This document shows, in pieces, positions 16,098 through 24,764 of a stretch of 64,000 bases of DNA (the stretch's first letter is position 1; each line of letters starts with the position of its first letter). The stretch is from Agrobacterium salinitolerans (GTDB lineage Bacteria > Pseudomonadota > Alphaproteobacteria > Rhizobiales > Rhizobiaceae). Under the pieces are notes generated by a model. That model searched no databases, was not told the origin of the DNA, and worked only from the letters and a program-made list of their open reading frames with translations. A program made the position numbers and the translations under genes. The DNA lies in the NCBI RefSeq assembly GCF_002008225.1, contig NZ_MRDH01000023.1, forward strand, positions 1 through 64,000. Direction: 5' to 3'.

Positions 16098-16991
16098 ATG
16101 CTTCGAGAGAGGCTGGGCTTACTTGCGAACCGAATCCTGAACGACGATGCCTTCGGTGATGCCGTCGCCCATCTTTGCAGCCACATATCGACCGCCTTCA
16201 AAAAGGAGCAGCGCCTCGTCCGCGCGCTTGGAGATTTCGGCGCATTCGCCACTGTCATGTGCGCGGTGGGCATCGCATCGGTCCATGGCGGGCAATTTAC
16301 GCTGGCGGCGGTGCAGGCAGTCGTCGTTCCGCGTGGCTGGGCTTCCAGCCGCAGGACACGGGCGTTGATCGACTGGCTGGAGCTGGAAAATACCGCGCAG
16401 CGTCACCCGCCCGGCGACGATAACCGCGAGCGGCCATGGTCGCTAAACGGCTGGATTATTTCGGCCATCGAGACGCTTGCCAGCACCTATCGCGTCGCGG
16501 CCTCGCCGTGGCAAACCCTCCCGGCAACGGAAACGCCTGCGGAGGAAGCCATCGGAACCGGCGTGCTTGTCGACGGTGTGAGCTGGCTTCTGCGGCACGC
16601 GCAGGATTTGCCTTTTCTCTCAGAGGAAGTGCGGATGTTTCTTGGGCATGCGCCGGGTTTCCTGATCTTGCTGGACCTGCTGTCCGCAGCGAAAGCGGAC
16701 GCGTGCGATGCGACAGGTTGCGTGTTCTCCCGCAAGGCGACGGCGCGCGCCTATGGGGTCAGCCGTGCTCATGTCACGGCCATACTCGCCAGGGCCGAAC
16801 GGTTGAAAATCTTGAAAAGAAACGGACCCAGAATAGTTCTGAGCGAGCTGGCATTGCAGAACGTCCAGCGCGATCTGGCCTATCAGCTCGCCTTCGTCGT
16901 TTTATGGACGGAGGCAGTGAGAACGTCTCCACTGTCCGCGGATGCCCCCGAGAGCCTGTCCGGCTGGAATGGCTCCAGCAAGCCGCGATAG
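16098..16991 (+). CDS. Winged-helix DNA-binding regulator, divergent from the coiled-coil operon
   Basis: 297 residues, cytoplasmic. The C-terminal part (about 208-245: FSRKATARAYGVSRAHVTAI, LARAERLKILKRNG) is a clear helix-turn-helix with wing. A region near 75-100 (PRGWASSRRTRALIDWLELE) resembles a second MarR-like winged helix. I do not recognise the exact family. The ATG is the first possible start after an in-frame stop near 16000 but lacks a good ribosome-binding site. Head-to-head placement with the four-gene coiled-coil operon suggests it regulates that operon. Its last 109 bp overlap the 3' end of the convergent racemase gene. Confidence 0.65.
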   Translation: MLRERLGLLANRILNDDAFGDAVAHLCSHISTAFKKEQRLVRALGDFGAFATVMCAVGIASVHGGQFTLAAVQAVVVPRGWASSRRTRALIDWLELENTAQRHPPGDDNRERPWSLNGWIISAIETLASTYRVAASPWQTLPATETPAEEAIGTGVLVDGVSWLLRHAQDLPFLSEEVRMFLGHAPGFLILLDLLSAAKADACDATGCVFSRKATARAYGVSRAHVTAILARAERLKILKRNGPRIVLSELALQNVQRDLAYQLAFVVLWTEAVRTSPLSADAPESLSGWNGSSKPR

Positions 16992-17686
16992 GGCTTGGCG
17001 AGCGGCGTGGCATAAGCGCCGCGCTTGGCGGTGGACAACCCCATCGACACCAGCGATTCCGCCTGCTTGACGGCCGCCGCGACGCCATCGACAACCGGCA
17101 CACCGAACTCATCGCGGAGTTCGGCGGCAAGATCCGCCATGCCGGCGCAGCCGAGCACGATCGCCTCCGCCCTGTCCTCTTTCAGGGCCAGCGCGATTTC
17201 CGCGCGCAGCCTTTCACGGGCGTTCGAGGCGGGATCTTCCAGCGACAGGACAGGAATATCGGCGGCGCGCACATTGCAGCGGGCGGACATGCCATAACGA
17301 TGGACGAGATGTTCCAGCGGCAGCCGCGAGCGCTCCATCGTCGTAACGATGGTGAATTTCTGCGCGATGAAGGCGGTAGCGGAGACCGCCGCCTCGCAGA
17401 TGCCGATAACCGGAATATCGGCGAGCGCGCGGGCCGCATCGAGCCCGGTATCGTCGAAACAGGCGATGATCGCGGCGTCGGCTCCAAGCGTCGGCGCCTT
17501 TGCCAGCTCCAGCAACAGGCCGGGCACGGCGAAAACCTCGTCGTAATAACCTTCGATGGAGACAGGCCCCATGGAGGAGGTGACGGCCAATATGTCCGTA
17601 TCGCGGCCGGCTATACGCATCGCGGCGTCGGCAATGGTCGCGGTCATGGATTGCGTGGTGTTGGGATTGATGACGAGAATGCGCAT
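16883..17686 (-). CDS. Asp/Glu/hydantoin racemase family protein
   Basis: 267 residues. It begins MRILVINPNTTQSMT, the classic opening of hydantoin racemases and related cofactor-independent racemases. The two catalytic cysteines are in place (IACFDDTGLDAAR at about 80-92 and VLGCAGMADLA at about 180-190). It would interconvert enantiomers of a 5-substituted hydantoin or related amino-acid derivative in the cytoplasm. The usual family end is near KPYRGL; here about 28 extra residues follow and run antisense into the regulator gene, perhaps after loss of an earlier stop. It is the last gene of an ABC transporter operon, so the imported compound is probably its substrate or precursor. Confidence 0.85.
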   Translation of the reverse strand: MRILVINPNTTQSMTATIADAAMRIAGRDTDILAVTSSMGPVSIEGYYDEVFAVPGLLLELAKAPTLGADAAIIACFDDTGLDAARALADIPVIGICEAAVSATAFIAQKFTIVTTMERSRLPLEHLVHRYGMSARCNVRAADIPVLSLEDPASNARERLRAEIALALKEDRAEAIVLGCAGMADLAAELRDEFGVPVVDGVAAAVKQAESLVSMGLSTAKRGAYATPLAKPYRGLLEPFQPDRLSGASADSGDVLTASVHKTTKAS

Positions 17687-17697
17687 TTGACGTTTCT

Positions 17698-18516
17698 TTA
17701 TCCGCGTGAACGGCGGCGATTGAGCGTGACGATCAGGCCGAGCGTGGCCGCGATCACGAGGAAAGAAAACAGGGTTGTTACAGCACCGAGCGCGTAAAGC
17801 ACCGGCGTTGTGACATTGGTGGTCATGCCGTAGATTTCCAGCGGCAGCGTGTTGTAAGTGCCTGACGTCATCAATGTGCGGGCGAACTCGTCATAAGAAA
17901 GCGTAAATCCGAAAAGGCCGACGCCGATCAGGCTCGGCGCGATCATCGGCAGCACCACATGAGCAAAGGTCTGCCAGGAGGAAGCGCCGAGATCCCGGGC
18001 CGCTTCCTCATAGGACGGCGAAAACCGGTTGAAGACGGCGAGCATGATGAGAACGCCGAAGGGCAGCGTCCAGGTGAGATGCGCGCCGAAAGCTGATGTA
18101 TACCATGAAGGTTCCAGCCCAAGCTGCTGGAATAGAACACCAATACCAAGCGATATGATGATCGACGGCACCACGAGGCTTGCGACCGACAGATAAAATA
18201 GCGGCGTCGCGCCGATGAATTTGCGCCGGAAGGCAAGGCCCGCCAGCAGCGAGACCAGCACGGTAACGGCCATGACCATCAGGCCAAGTGCGAATGAGCG
18301 CCGGAAGGAGCCCCCGAAATCTCCGACGGCCTGCTGTTCGAAGAGATTGCCGAACCAGTGCAGCGAAACGCCGTTCAGCGGGAAAGTCAGGCCGCCATTC
18401 GGCCCCTGAAAGGCGAGGATGAGGATGGCCGACAGCGGGCCGTATAGAAACAGCACGAAGAGGACGAAAAAGAAGGCGAGGATGTAGAAGTCGCGGCCGC
18501 GTTTTTCCTGATGCAT
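17698..18516 (-). CDS. ABC transporter permease, PotC-like
   Basis: 272 residues, six predicted membrane helices. The EAA loop that contacts the ATPase is seen as YEEAARDLGASSWQTFAHVV (about 170-189). Family: inner-membrane permease of the spermidine/putrescine-type (PotC) group, which also transports other small cationic or amide compounds. It follows its partner permease by 4 nt and precedes the racemase by 11 nt, consistent with one transcript. The substrate is not determinable from sequence; the racemase neighbour points to a hydantoin-like molecule. Confidence 0.88.
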   Translation of the reverse strand: MHQEKRGRDFYILAFFFVLFVLFLYGPLSAILILAFQGPNGGLTFPLNGVSLHWFGNLFEQQAVGDFGGSFRRSFALGLMVMAVTVLVSLLAGLAFRRKFIGATPLFYLSVASLVVPSIIISLGIGVLFQQLGLEPSWYTSAFGAHLTWTLPFGVLIMLAVFNRFSPSYEEAARDLGASSWQTFAHVVLPMIAPSLIGVGLFGFTLSYDEFARTLMTSGTYNTLPLEIYGMTTNVTTPVLYALGAVTTLFSFLVIAATLGLIVTLNRRRSRG

Positions 18517-18520
18517 GGGA

Positions 18521-19432
18521 TCAAAGCTCCTTGCGGATATCGACGATGCGCAGGATGCCCGCGACCATCAGAAGAACGAGGATGAGCAGGATGACGGCGT
18601 TCGCCGCAGCGGCCGGATATTGCAGCAGCGACATCTGGTTCTTCATCATCAGCGCCACCGAGGCGCTCTGTCCGCCGGACATGACCTGAACCGTGGAGAA
18701 ATCCGCCATGACTAGGGTGACGACGAAGATGCTGCCGATGGCCATACCGGGCTTGGCAAGAGGAATGATGACGTTGGTGAGTGTCTGCCAGCCGGTCGCG
18801 CCCGCATCACGCGCCGCCTCGATCAGCGATTTATCGATACGCATCAGCGTGTTGAAAATCGGCGTGACCATGAACAGCGTATAAAGATGCACCATGGCCA
18901 GCACCACGGCGAAATCCGAATAAAGCAGCCATTCGATCGGCTCGGGAATGATGCCGGAACCCACCAATGCGCTGTTAACAAGACCGTTTCGCCCGAGAAC
19001 GGGAATCCATGAAATCATGCGGATGATGTTCGAAGTCAGGAACGGCACGGTGCAGACAAGGAACAACACCATCTGCATGGTGGTGGTGCGAATGTGGAAC
19101 GCAAGGAAGTACGCCACCCAGAAACCGCAGAAAAGCGTGATCGCCCAGACCATGGCGGCATATTTCAGGGTATTGAGATAGGTCTGCCAGGTGACCCAGG
19201 ACCCTAACGTTTCGCTATAATTGAAGGTGACGAAATCGGGATACATCTGGGCGAAGTCGTAGTCCCAGAAGCTGACGATGGCGATCATCAGGATCGGAAG
19301 AGCCAGGAAAAAGCCGAGGATCAGCAAAAGTGGCAGGGACTGAATATAGGACACAAGCTTCTGCGGCAGGGCAAAGCTGCGGGGCGGCTTGTCCTTTTTT
19401 TCACTGACGCCAATGAGTCTGACCGTCACCAT
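18521..19432 (-). CDS. ABC transporter permease, PotB-like
   Basis: 303 residues with a 30-residue cytoplasmic lead and six membrane helices. The EAA motif appears as LIEAARDAGATGWQTLTNVI. This is the first permease subunit of the PotB type, pairing with the PotC-like protein encoded next. It lies downstream of the binding-protein gene but is separated by 235 bp containing a large palindromic repeat. That gap may reduce permease relative to binding-protein expression. Confidence 0.88.
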   Translation of the reverse strand: MVTVRLIGVSEKKDKPPRSFALPQKLVSYIQSLPLLLILGFFLALPILMIAIVSFWDYDFAQMYPDFVTFNYSETLGSWVTWQTYLNTLKYAAMVWAITLFCGFWVAYFLAFHIRTTTMQMVLFLVCTVPFLTSNIIRMISWIPVLGRNGLVNSALVGSGIIPEPIEWLLYSDFAVVLAMVHLYTLFMVTPIFNTLMRIDKSLIEAARDAGATGWQTLTNVIIPLAKPGMAIGSIFVVTLVMADFSTVQVMSGGQSASVALMMKNQMSLLQYPAAAANAVILLILVLLMVAGILRIVDIRKEL

Positions 19433-19507
19433 GGTGAAGCCTTTCGCTGTATTTGCAGAAGCCCGGCGGCTTTCGCACCGGGTAGTGTGTCAGGCAAAGT
19501 TCTCTTC

Positions 19508-19607
19508 AAACGCGACGTCATCCTTGGGCTTGTCCCGAGGATCCAACCACGTTTGATGTGGTGGGTCGTTAGATCCTCGGGTCAAGCCCGAGGATGACGT
19601 CGCGTTT
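19508..19607. repeat. Palindromic dispersed repeat, copy 1
   Basis: Two 36-bp arms (19508-19543 and 19572-19607) are inverted copies matching at 34 of 36 positions, separated by 28 bp. The core of the arm reads GTCATCCT-GGGCTTG-CCCGAGGATC. A related copy occurs at 24641-24730 in this window. It lies between the binding-protein and permease genes, where transcripts of transporter operons often carry stabilising stem-loops. Confidence 0.85.
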
Positions 19608-19667
19608 AGAGGCTCTGTTGCTGTCAAGACCGGCGGCCAACGCCACCGATCTTGTCTGTTTCGGGTA

Positions 19668-20957
19668 CTAGGCAGCGATGAACTCGTTCCAGCGGCGGAC
19701 CATGTAGCGGTCTTCATCCATGACGGAGTTCCAGCACGCCACCTTGCCCATGCGCTCCTCGAAAGAGCCGCCGTCGCGCACTGCACCGGCCTTTTCCATG
19801 ACCTTGCCGTCGGGCGCGATGATGTCGCCCTGCGCCGGCTTGCCTTCCACCCAGTAACCCCACTCGTCGGCCGACATGTGTTCTTTCGCCGTATCCATGG
19901 CGGCGGAATAATAACCCTGACGATTGAGATAGGCGCCGACCCAGCCGGAGGTGTACCAGTTGATATATTCATAGGCTGCGTCGAGCTTCGCGCCGGACAG
20001 GTGCTTGGCGAGACCCAGACCTCCGCCCCAGGAACGATAGCCCTCCTTCAGCGGCTGGTATTTGCAGGCGATACCCTTGGAGCGGACGGCGGCAACGGCC
20101 GGCGACCACATGGACTGGATGATGACTTCACCCGAGGCCATGAGGTTGACGCTTTCATCGAAGCTCTTCCAGAAGGCGCGGAACTGGCCGTCCTTTTTGG
20201 CCTTGATGAGGAATTCGATGGTCTTGTCGATCTCCTCCTTCGTCATGTTGCCCTTGTCGGCATATTTGATGTTGCCCATGGCTTCCATGATCATCGCCGC
20301 ATCCATGATGCCGATGGAGGGGATGTTGAGAATGGAGGTCTTGCCCTTGAACTTCGGGTCCATGATATCGGCCCAGCTGGTGATATCGCGACCGACAAGA
20401 TCGGGACGGATGCCGAGCGTATCGGCATTGTAGATGGTGGGAACCATGGTGAAATAATCGGTCTCGCCCTTCGCGAATGTCTTGTCGCCGGGCTTTTCAA
20501 CGAAACCGACCGTGTGCGGCGCGGTACCCTGCGCGACCACGCTGTCCGGCTTCAGCTTGCCGTTTTTGAACAGCGGCACGATCTTGTCGTAATATTTCAG
20601 CTTCTTGATTTCCATCGGCTGAATGACGCCGGCCGGATAGACCTTCTTGAGGATCCAGTATTCGATATCGGCGATATCGTAGGAGTTCGGCTGGGTGACG
20701 GCGCGCTGGGCGGCGGCGTCGGAATCCGTCGCCGTCATTTCGAGCGTGATGCCGAGGTCTGCCTTGCACTTCTCGGCAATGGCATTGAGGTTGGAGACGC
20801 CGGTGCCGAACTGGCGGATAGTAATCGGGTTCTGTGCCCAGATGGTCGGGAAGCCGGTGATGAGGCCGGAGCCGATCGCCGCACCCGTGGCGGCCGCGCC
20901 CGCCTTCAGGAGGCCGCGGCGGGACAGGCCCTTCTTGCTTTTGGTGGTATCGGTCAT
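19668..20957 (-). CDS. ABC transporter substrate-binding protein, PotD/F-like, Tat-exported
   Basis: 429 residues. The N-terminus carries a twin-arginine signal (LSRRGLLKAGAAATG) with cleavage near WAQN, so the protein folds in the cytoplasm and is exported to the periplasm by Tat. The body is a two-lobed binding protein of the spermidine/putrescine-type family (DIADIEYWILKK, VPTIYNADTLGIRPD, SWADIMDPKFKGKTSILNIP). It captures the substrate for the two permeases encoded downstream. The operon order ATPase, binding protein, permease, permease, racemase is clear from direction and spacing. The ligand is unknown. Confidence 0.88.
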   Translation of the reverse strand: MTDTTKSKKGLSRRGLLKAGAAATGAAIGSGLITGFPTIWAQNPITIRQFGTGVSNLNAIAEKCKADLGITLEMTATDSDAAAQRAVTQPNSYDIADIEYWILKKVYPAGVIQPMEIKKLKYYDKIVPLFKNGKLKPDSVVAQGTAPHTVGFVEKPGDKTFAKGETDYFTMVPTIYNADTLGIRPDLVGRDITSWADIMDPKFKGKTSILNIPSIGIMDAAMIMEAMGNIKYADKGNMTKEEIDKTIEFLIKAKKDGQFRAFWKSFDESVNLMASGEVIIQSMWSPAVAAVRSKGIACKYQPLKEGYRSWGGGLGLAKHLSGAKLDAAYEYINWYTSGWVGAYLNRQGYYSAAMDTAKEHMSADEWGYWVEGKPAQGDIIAPDGKVMEKAGAVRDGGSFEERMGKVACWNSVMDEDRYMVRRWNEFIAA

Positions 20958-20987
20958 TTCAAAGTTCTCCTCTGGTTATTTTTGGGG

Positions 20988-22073
20988 TCACTTCTCTACC
21001 CGGCCGAGCACGATGGCATCGGCCGCATTCCATGAAAGCGGTATGGCGTCGCCGGTCCTGACCGGATTCTCGAAAAAGGCGGCATCGCTGAGGATCACGT
21101 TGAAATCCTCGATGCCTGCGCCCGTCACGGCGATCTTCACGCTTGCGCCGCGATATTCGACGTTCGAGACGATGCCGGTGAAACCGAGGCCCGGCTGTTG
21201 CGCCTCACCCACGCGCACGCGGTCGGTGCGCACGGCGATATCGACCGCGCCCTCATCCGAGGCGACGCCGCCTGCCGTGAAAGTACCGCCGCCCGCCACT
21301 TCGAGCGTGACGAGGTCTCCCGATTTTTCCCGGTAGCGCCCGGAAATGACGTTGTGGTCGCCCATGAAGCGGGCGACGAAGGCGGTGGCCGGACGCTCGA
21401 ACACCTCGCGCGGCGTGGCCGCCTGTTCGATGCGGCCGTCATTCATGACGACGACGATATCGGCAAGCGCCATGGCCTCTTCCTGGCTGTGGGTGACATG
21501 CACGAAGGTGATGCCGAGCGAGGTCTGCAGTTTCTTCAGCTCGGCGCGCATACGGATCTTGAGGAACGGGTCCAGCGCCGAAAGCGGCTCGTCCAGAAGC
21601 AGCGCCTCGGGATCGGTAATCAACGCACGCGCCAGCGCCACCCGCTGCTGCTGCCCGCCGGAAAGCTGGGCCGGACGGCGGCTGGCATAGGGTTCGAGCT
21701 GCATCAGCCGCAGCATATCGAGCGCCTTGGCCCGTCGGGTTTCCTTGTCCACACCCTTCATCTTGAGGCTGAAAGCGACATTGTCGACGAGATCGAGATG
21801 CGGAAACAGCGCGTAGGACTGGAACATCATGGCCGTACCGCGCCGGGCGGGTGGCAGATCGGTGACGACCGCATTGCCGAGCCTGATGTCACCGCTGGAG
21901 ATGCTTTCGTGGCCGGCGATCATTCTGAGCGTCGAGGTCTTGCCGCAGCCCGACGGCCCAAGCAGGCAGCAATAGCTCCCGGCCGGTATTTTGAGGCTTA
22001 TCGCATGCACGGCGGTGGTGTTGCCGTAAATCTTGGATACGGACGCGATGTCGATTGCTGCGGCTTTGCTCAT
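20988..22073 (-). CDS. ABC transporter ATPase, PotA-like
   Basis: 361 residues. Nucleotide-binding domain with Walker A GPSGCGKT, Q-loop in MMFQSYALFPHL, signature LSGGQQQR, Walker B ALLLDEPLSALD and H-loop VTHSQEEAM. It is followed by a C-terminal TOBE/MOP-like regulatory domain (about 240-360). It energises the import system encoded just downstream. ATG chosen at 22073 with AGGAG 7 nt upstream; a GTG two codons earlier overlaps that site. First gene of the racemase operon, with the promoter expected in the AT-rich stretch 22080-22250. Confidence 0.9.
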   Translation of the reverse strand: MSKAAAIDIASVSKIYGNTTAVHAISLKIPAGSYCCLLGPSGCGKTSTLRMIAGHESISSGDIRLGNAVVTDLPPARRGTAMMFQSYALFPHLDLVDNVAFSLKMKGVDKETRRAKALDMLRLMQLEPYASRRPAQLSGGQQQRVALARALITDPEALLLDEPLSALDPFLKIRMRAELKKLQTSLGITFVHVTHSQEEAMALADIVVVMNDGRIEQAATPREVFERPATAFVARFMGDHNVISGRYREKSGDLVTLEVAGGGTFTAGGVASDEGAVDIAVRTDRVRVGEAQQPGLGFTGIVSNVEYRGASVKIAVTGAGIEDFNVILSDAAFFENPVRTGDAIPLSWNAADAIVLGRVEK

Positions 22074-22255
22074 AAACACTCTCCTGCGACGTCTTTGTCA
22101 TGCAGGAGGCGTGCCAATCGGCTTAGCCTTTGATGTAAAATGATATTCTTCTGCGGTCCGGAAAGCTTTGCCCGGACTTGCCCAATTTTACGTCGATTGT
22201 TTTCGATTCATTGCAGAAATTGTATGCAATCCAAAAATCCGAAACGCCCCGCGCT

Positions 22256-23236
22256 TCACCCGGCCTTGAACCGGTCGAAAGCGGTGAGATATTTGACCGT
22301 AGGATCGGCATCCCAGCGGTAAATTTCGGTCCGCAGGAAATGCAGTTCCTCTTCGAGCTTTTCCTCCGGCAGTTCGACCCACCAGGATTTCGGCCGTCCA
22401 TCGGAACCGTCGGACCAGCGATAGCCCCGCTTTTTCAGATGATCCTTCATGTCGAACGGGCTGTTTTCCGCGTAGAGGCGCACCCTTGAGCGCAGGCTCG
22501 CCTCATGGAGTTCTGCAAACGGCGTTCTACTCTGGCCAGGGCGCGTCTGCTCCAGCACTTCCAGCAGGGCGAAACAATCGTCCACGGCACGATGGCCGTC
22601 GTGGAAATAGCCGGATTGCCCGATCAGATAACCGAGTTTGTTGCCCTCGAAACCACGCGCGCGCCAGTCAATTTCCGAAACGGAGCAGGCCCATGCCTTG
22701 TCGCGGAAGATCGGCGAGAAAGCCTCGCAAAAGGGGCGGTCGAAACCGGCATTGTGGGCGATGATCAGATCGGCATGGGCAATGAGGGCGGTCAGCCGGC
22801 CCATGTCTATCGACTGCCCCGCCACCATCTCGTCGGTGATCCCGGTCAGACGGGTGATTTCTTCGGGAATGGCGATACCAGGCTGCCGCAACCCGCCATA
22901 GATGCCGGTGACATCGCCGATTGTGCCGTTATCGTCGAATGTGAAGGTGATGACGCCGATTTCGATGATCTCGTCGGTCCGATGGTCGAGGCCCGTCGTT
23001 TCCGTATCGAGGATCACGCCCTGACGGGCGAATTCCGGCCTTGGCCGATCGATGACCGCGCGCGGCTGCAACCGGCGCAGGATACGATAATTACCGGTGG
23101 ATTCAAGATAAGCAGCAAGGGCCTCATCGTCCGTAGCGGTCTTTTGGGTCGTTTCGCGACCACCCGCTTTTCGCCCTCTTTCAGCCTGCGGAAGCCGCGC
23201 TGCCGCGGGAGAGAAAAAATCCAACTGGGAGGTCAT
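22256..23236 (-). CDS. DEDDh 3'-5' exonuclease (DnaQ-like)
   Basis: 326 residues. Exonuclease domain at about 70-240 with the four acidic residues and the histidine of the DEDDh group: D77-T-E79 in VILDTETTGL, the Asp of HNAGFDRPFC, and HDGHRAVDDC. It resembles the epsilon proofreading subunit of DNA polymerase III, but it is longer and has N- and C-terminal extensions (C-terminal FDMKDHLKKRGYRWSDG and KSWWVELPEE). It is therefore a paralogous exonuclease, perhaps in repair or nucleic-acid trimming, not the replicative DnaQ. It stands alone, with no operon partner. Confidence 0.85.
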   Translation of the reverse strand: MTSQLDFFSPAAARLPQAERGRKAGGRETTQKTATDDEALAAYLESTGNYRILRRLQPRAVIDRPRPEFARQGVILDTETTGLDHRTDEIIEIGVITFTFDDNGTIGDVTGIYGGLRQPGIAIPEEITRLTGITDEMVAGQSIDMGRLTALIAHADLIIAHNAGFDRPFCEAFSPIFRDKAWACSVSEIDWRARGFEGNKLGYLIGQSGYFHDGHRAVDDCFALLEVLEQTRPGQSRTPFAELHEASLRSRVRLYAENSPFDMKDHLKKRGYRWSDGSDGRPKSWWVELPEEKLEEELHFLRTEIYRWDADPTVKYLTAFDRFKAG

Positions 23237-23545
23237 TATGCGCCTGTCCGCCTTGCCCGGAAATCAAGATTGAGTATTCCAACATATGCGCACGGGCTCA
23301 CAGTAACAACCGCACTGAGCCTCATCCACAGAAACGGGATAGGCAGACAGTCGCGATTTCGCTTTGAGATATCTGGCGACCGGGACGGCTATAACGGCCC
23401 GCCTCACGACGCCGGACGATTGAGACTATCCGCGCAATTGCCGCAATTGCCGATGATCTCGGTCGTCCTGGTGCTGAAGCCGATCAACTTGTTATGATCA
23501 GCCCCTTCGCGGGAAGCCGATTTACCGGTCCAGCGCGCGCAGTTT
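23237..23545. other. Intergenic, no gene seen
   Basis: 309-bp stretch between the transglycosylase stop and the exonuclease start. It contains a short tandem GCAATTGCC duplication (about 23434-23452) and presumably the exonuclease promoter. No open frame with a convincing start or composition was found. Confidence 0.4.
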
Positions 23546-24463
23546 TTACCTGTTGCGGAACACGGTGCAGGGAACGCCCGCCCGCCGGATATCGCCACAA
23601 AGCGCGTTGGCTTCAGCTCTGGTTTCCCGGCCGATGCGGGCGGCATAACGCGGCCGCGAACCGAAATTGCCGCCCCGCTGCCGCACGATCAAAGCCCGCT
23701 CGGCATTCAGCGGCTCGGAAAGCTGCAGGATCGCCCGGGTGAAAAGCCGGTTCGCCACGGCCGGATTATAATGCGCCGCAAGCTGCACGCCCCAGGGCGC
23801 CCAGTCAGCCGATGCAATGAGAACGGGATCTTTCATGGTGCGGGTGTCGGCGAGACGCACGCAGGCATCGAGAAAGGAACGGTTGTCATCCAGCGCCGGT
23901 GCAGCCTTTTCCGGTGGATTGTCCTTCCATGTCTCCACCGGATAACCGGTGATCGCGAACACATAATCGCGGGTTTCGGTGGGCAGGCGGCCGTTGGCGA
24001 TGAAGTTCCGCAAGCCCGCCTCCCCCGCATTGTAAGCTGCGGCGGCAAGGCCGAAATTGCCGAACTGCACGTTCAATTCGGAGAGATATCGGGAAGATGC
24101 CTCAAGCGCGGCGATGATGTTGAAACTGTCTTCGAGACCGCGCATCTGCGCCGTTCCCGGCATGAACTGGGCAATGCCCTCCGCCCCCTTCGGACTGACC
24201 GCACTCGCCCGGAACAGGCTTTCTCGCCAGATCAGCCGGGCGAAATAATCCGGCGGAACGGCATGGCGGACGGCGAGAACCTCAATGGCATGGCAAAGAT
24301 CGTTATTGTAACTGTCGGCATTGATGCACAAATCCGGCGCGACATCATGGGTATAAGCGCAGGCGGTTTTTTCCCTGGCGGGCTCTTCGGCTTGCGCCGC
24401 CCCAAAGGCTGCGGTCAGCAGACACAGGGCAAGAGCCATGCGGCTTGTCGATATCCCTGCCAA
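23546..24463 (-). CDS. Lytic transglycosylase (SLT family) with SPOR-like C-terminus
   Basis: About 305 residues. Signal peptide (AGISTSRMALALCLL, cut near AAQA). The transglycosylase domain shows IWRESLFRASAVSPKGAEGI with the catalytic Glu (E81), AQFMPGTA, and AAAAYNAGEAGLRNF, the standard family-1 signature set. The C-terminal part (VRQRGGNFGSRPRYAARIGR) looks like a SPOR-type glycan-binding module. It cleaves peptidoglycan in the periplasm. The start is uncertain: TTG at 24463 has GGGGAC upstream and keeps a positive charge before the signal helix, while ATG 24439 has neither. The longest frame begins at 24511. Confidence 0.85.
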   Translation of the reverse strand: MAGISTSRMALALCLLTAAFGAAQAEEPAREKTACAYTHDVAPDLCINADSYNNDLCHAIEVLAVRHAVPPDYFARLIWRESLFRASAVSPKGAEGIAQFMPGTAQMRGLEDSFNIIAALEASSRYLSELNVQFGNFGLAAAAYNAGEAGLRNFIANGRLPTETRDYVFAITGYPVETWKDNPPEKAAPALDDNRSFLDACVRLADTRTMKDPVLIASADWAPWGVQLAAHYNPAVANRLFTRAILQLSEPLNAERALIVRQRGGNFGSRPRYAARIGRETRAEANALCGDIRRAGVPCTVFRNR

Positions 24464-24640
24464 GCGAAAGTCCCCGAAAACTCCAGACACGATGTGCCGA
24501 TTATCGGCCAATCCGGAAGATATGCCCAGCTTTCCGGCTTGTCATCACGTATCGAACTTCCAATGGACTGGCGTGATCGGATGGGGCGAGGACTGCGGGC
24601 AGCCCCTTTTAAGTCAATAGTGGAGGGTCAACTTTCTCTC

Positions 24641-24730
24641 GACGTCATCCTCGGCCCTGTGCCGAGGATCTAATCACGTCGAATAAAATCAATACGTTGC
24701 AGATCCTCGGGACAAGCCCGAGGATGACGT
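24641..24730. repeat. Palindromic dispersed repeat, copy 2
   Basis: Inverted arms 24642-24671 and 24701-24730 agree at 27 of 30 positions. They share the GTCATCCTCGG and CCGAGGATC core with the element at 19508-19607. It lies between the chemoreceptor stop and the transglycosylase start, both on the minus strand. Confidence 0.85.
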
Positions 24731-24764
24731 GGGCGTGATTGGCTCGGCTTGCTGAGGCCTCACC

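Noticed and set aside
15550-16159. Two short plus-strand frames upstream of the regulator (64 and 104 residues)
   Set aside because: Biased, low-complexity residues, no good start sites, and the second overlaps the regulator start in another frame.
19878-21035. 385-residue plus-strand frame opposite the Pot-like binding protein
   Set aside because: Antisense shadow; it has no start site, and the sense protein has a Tat signal and clear family motifs.
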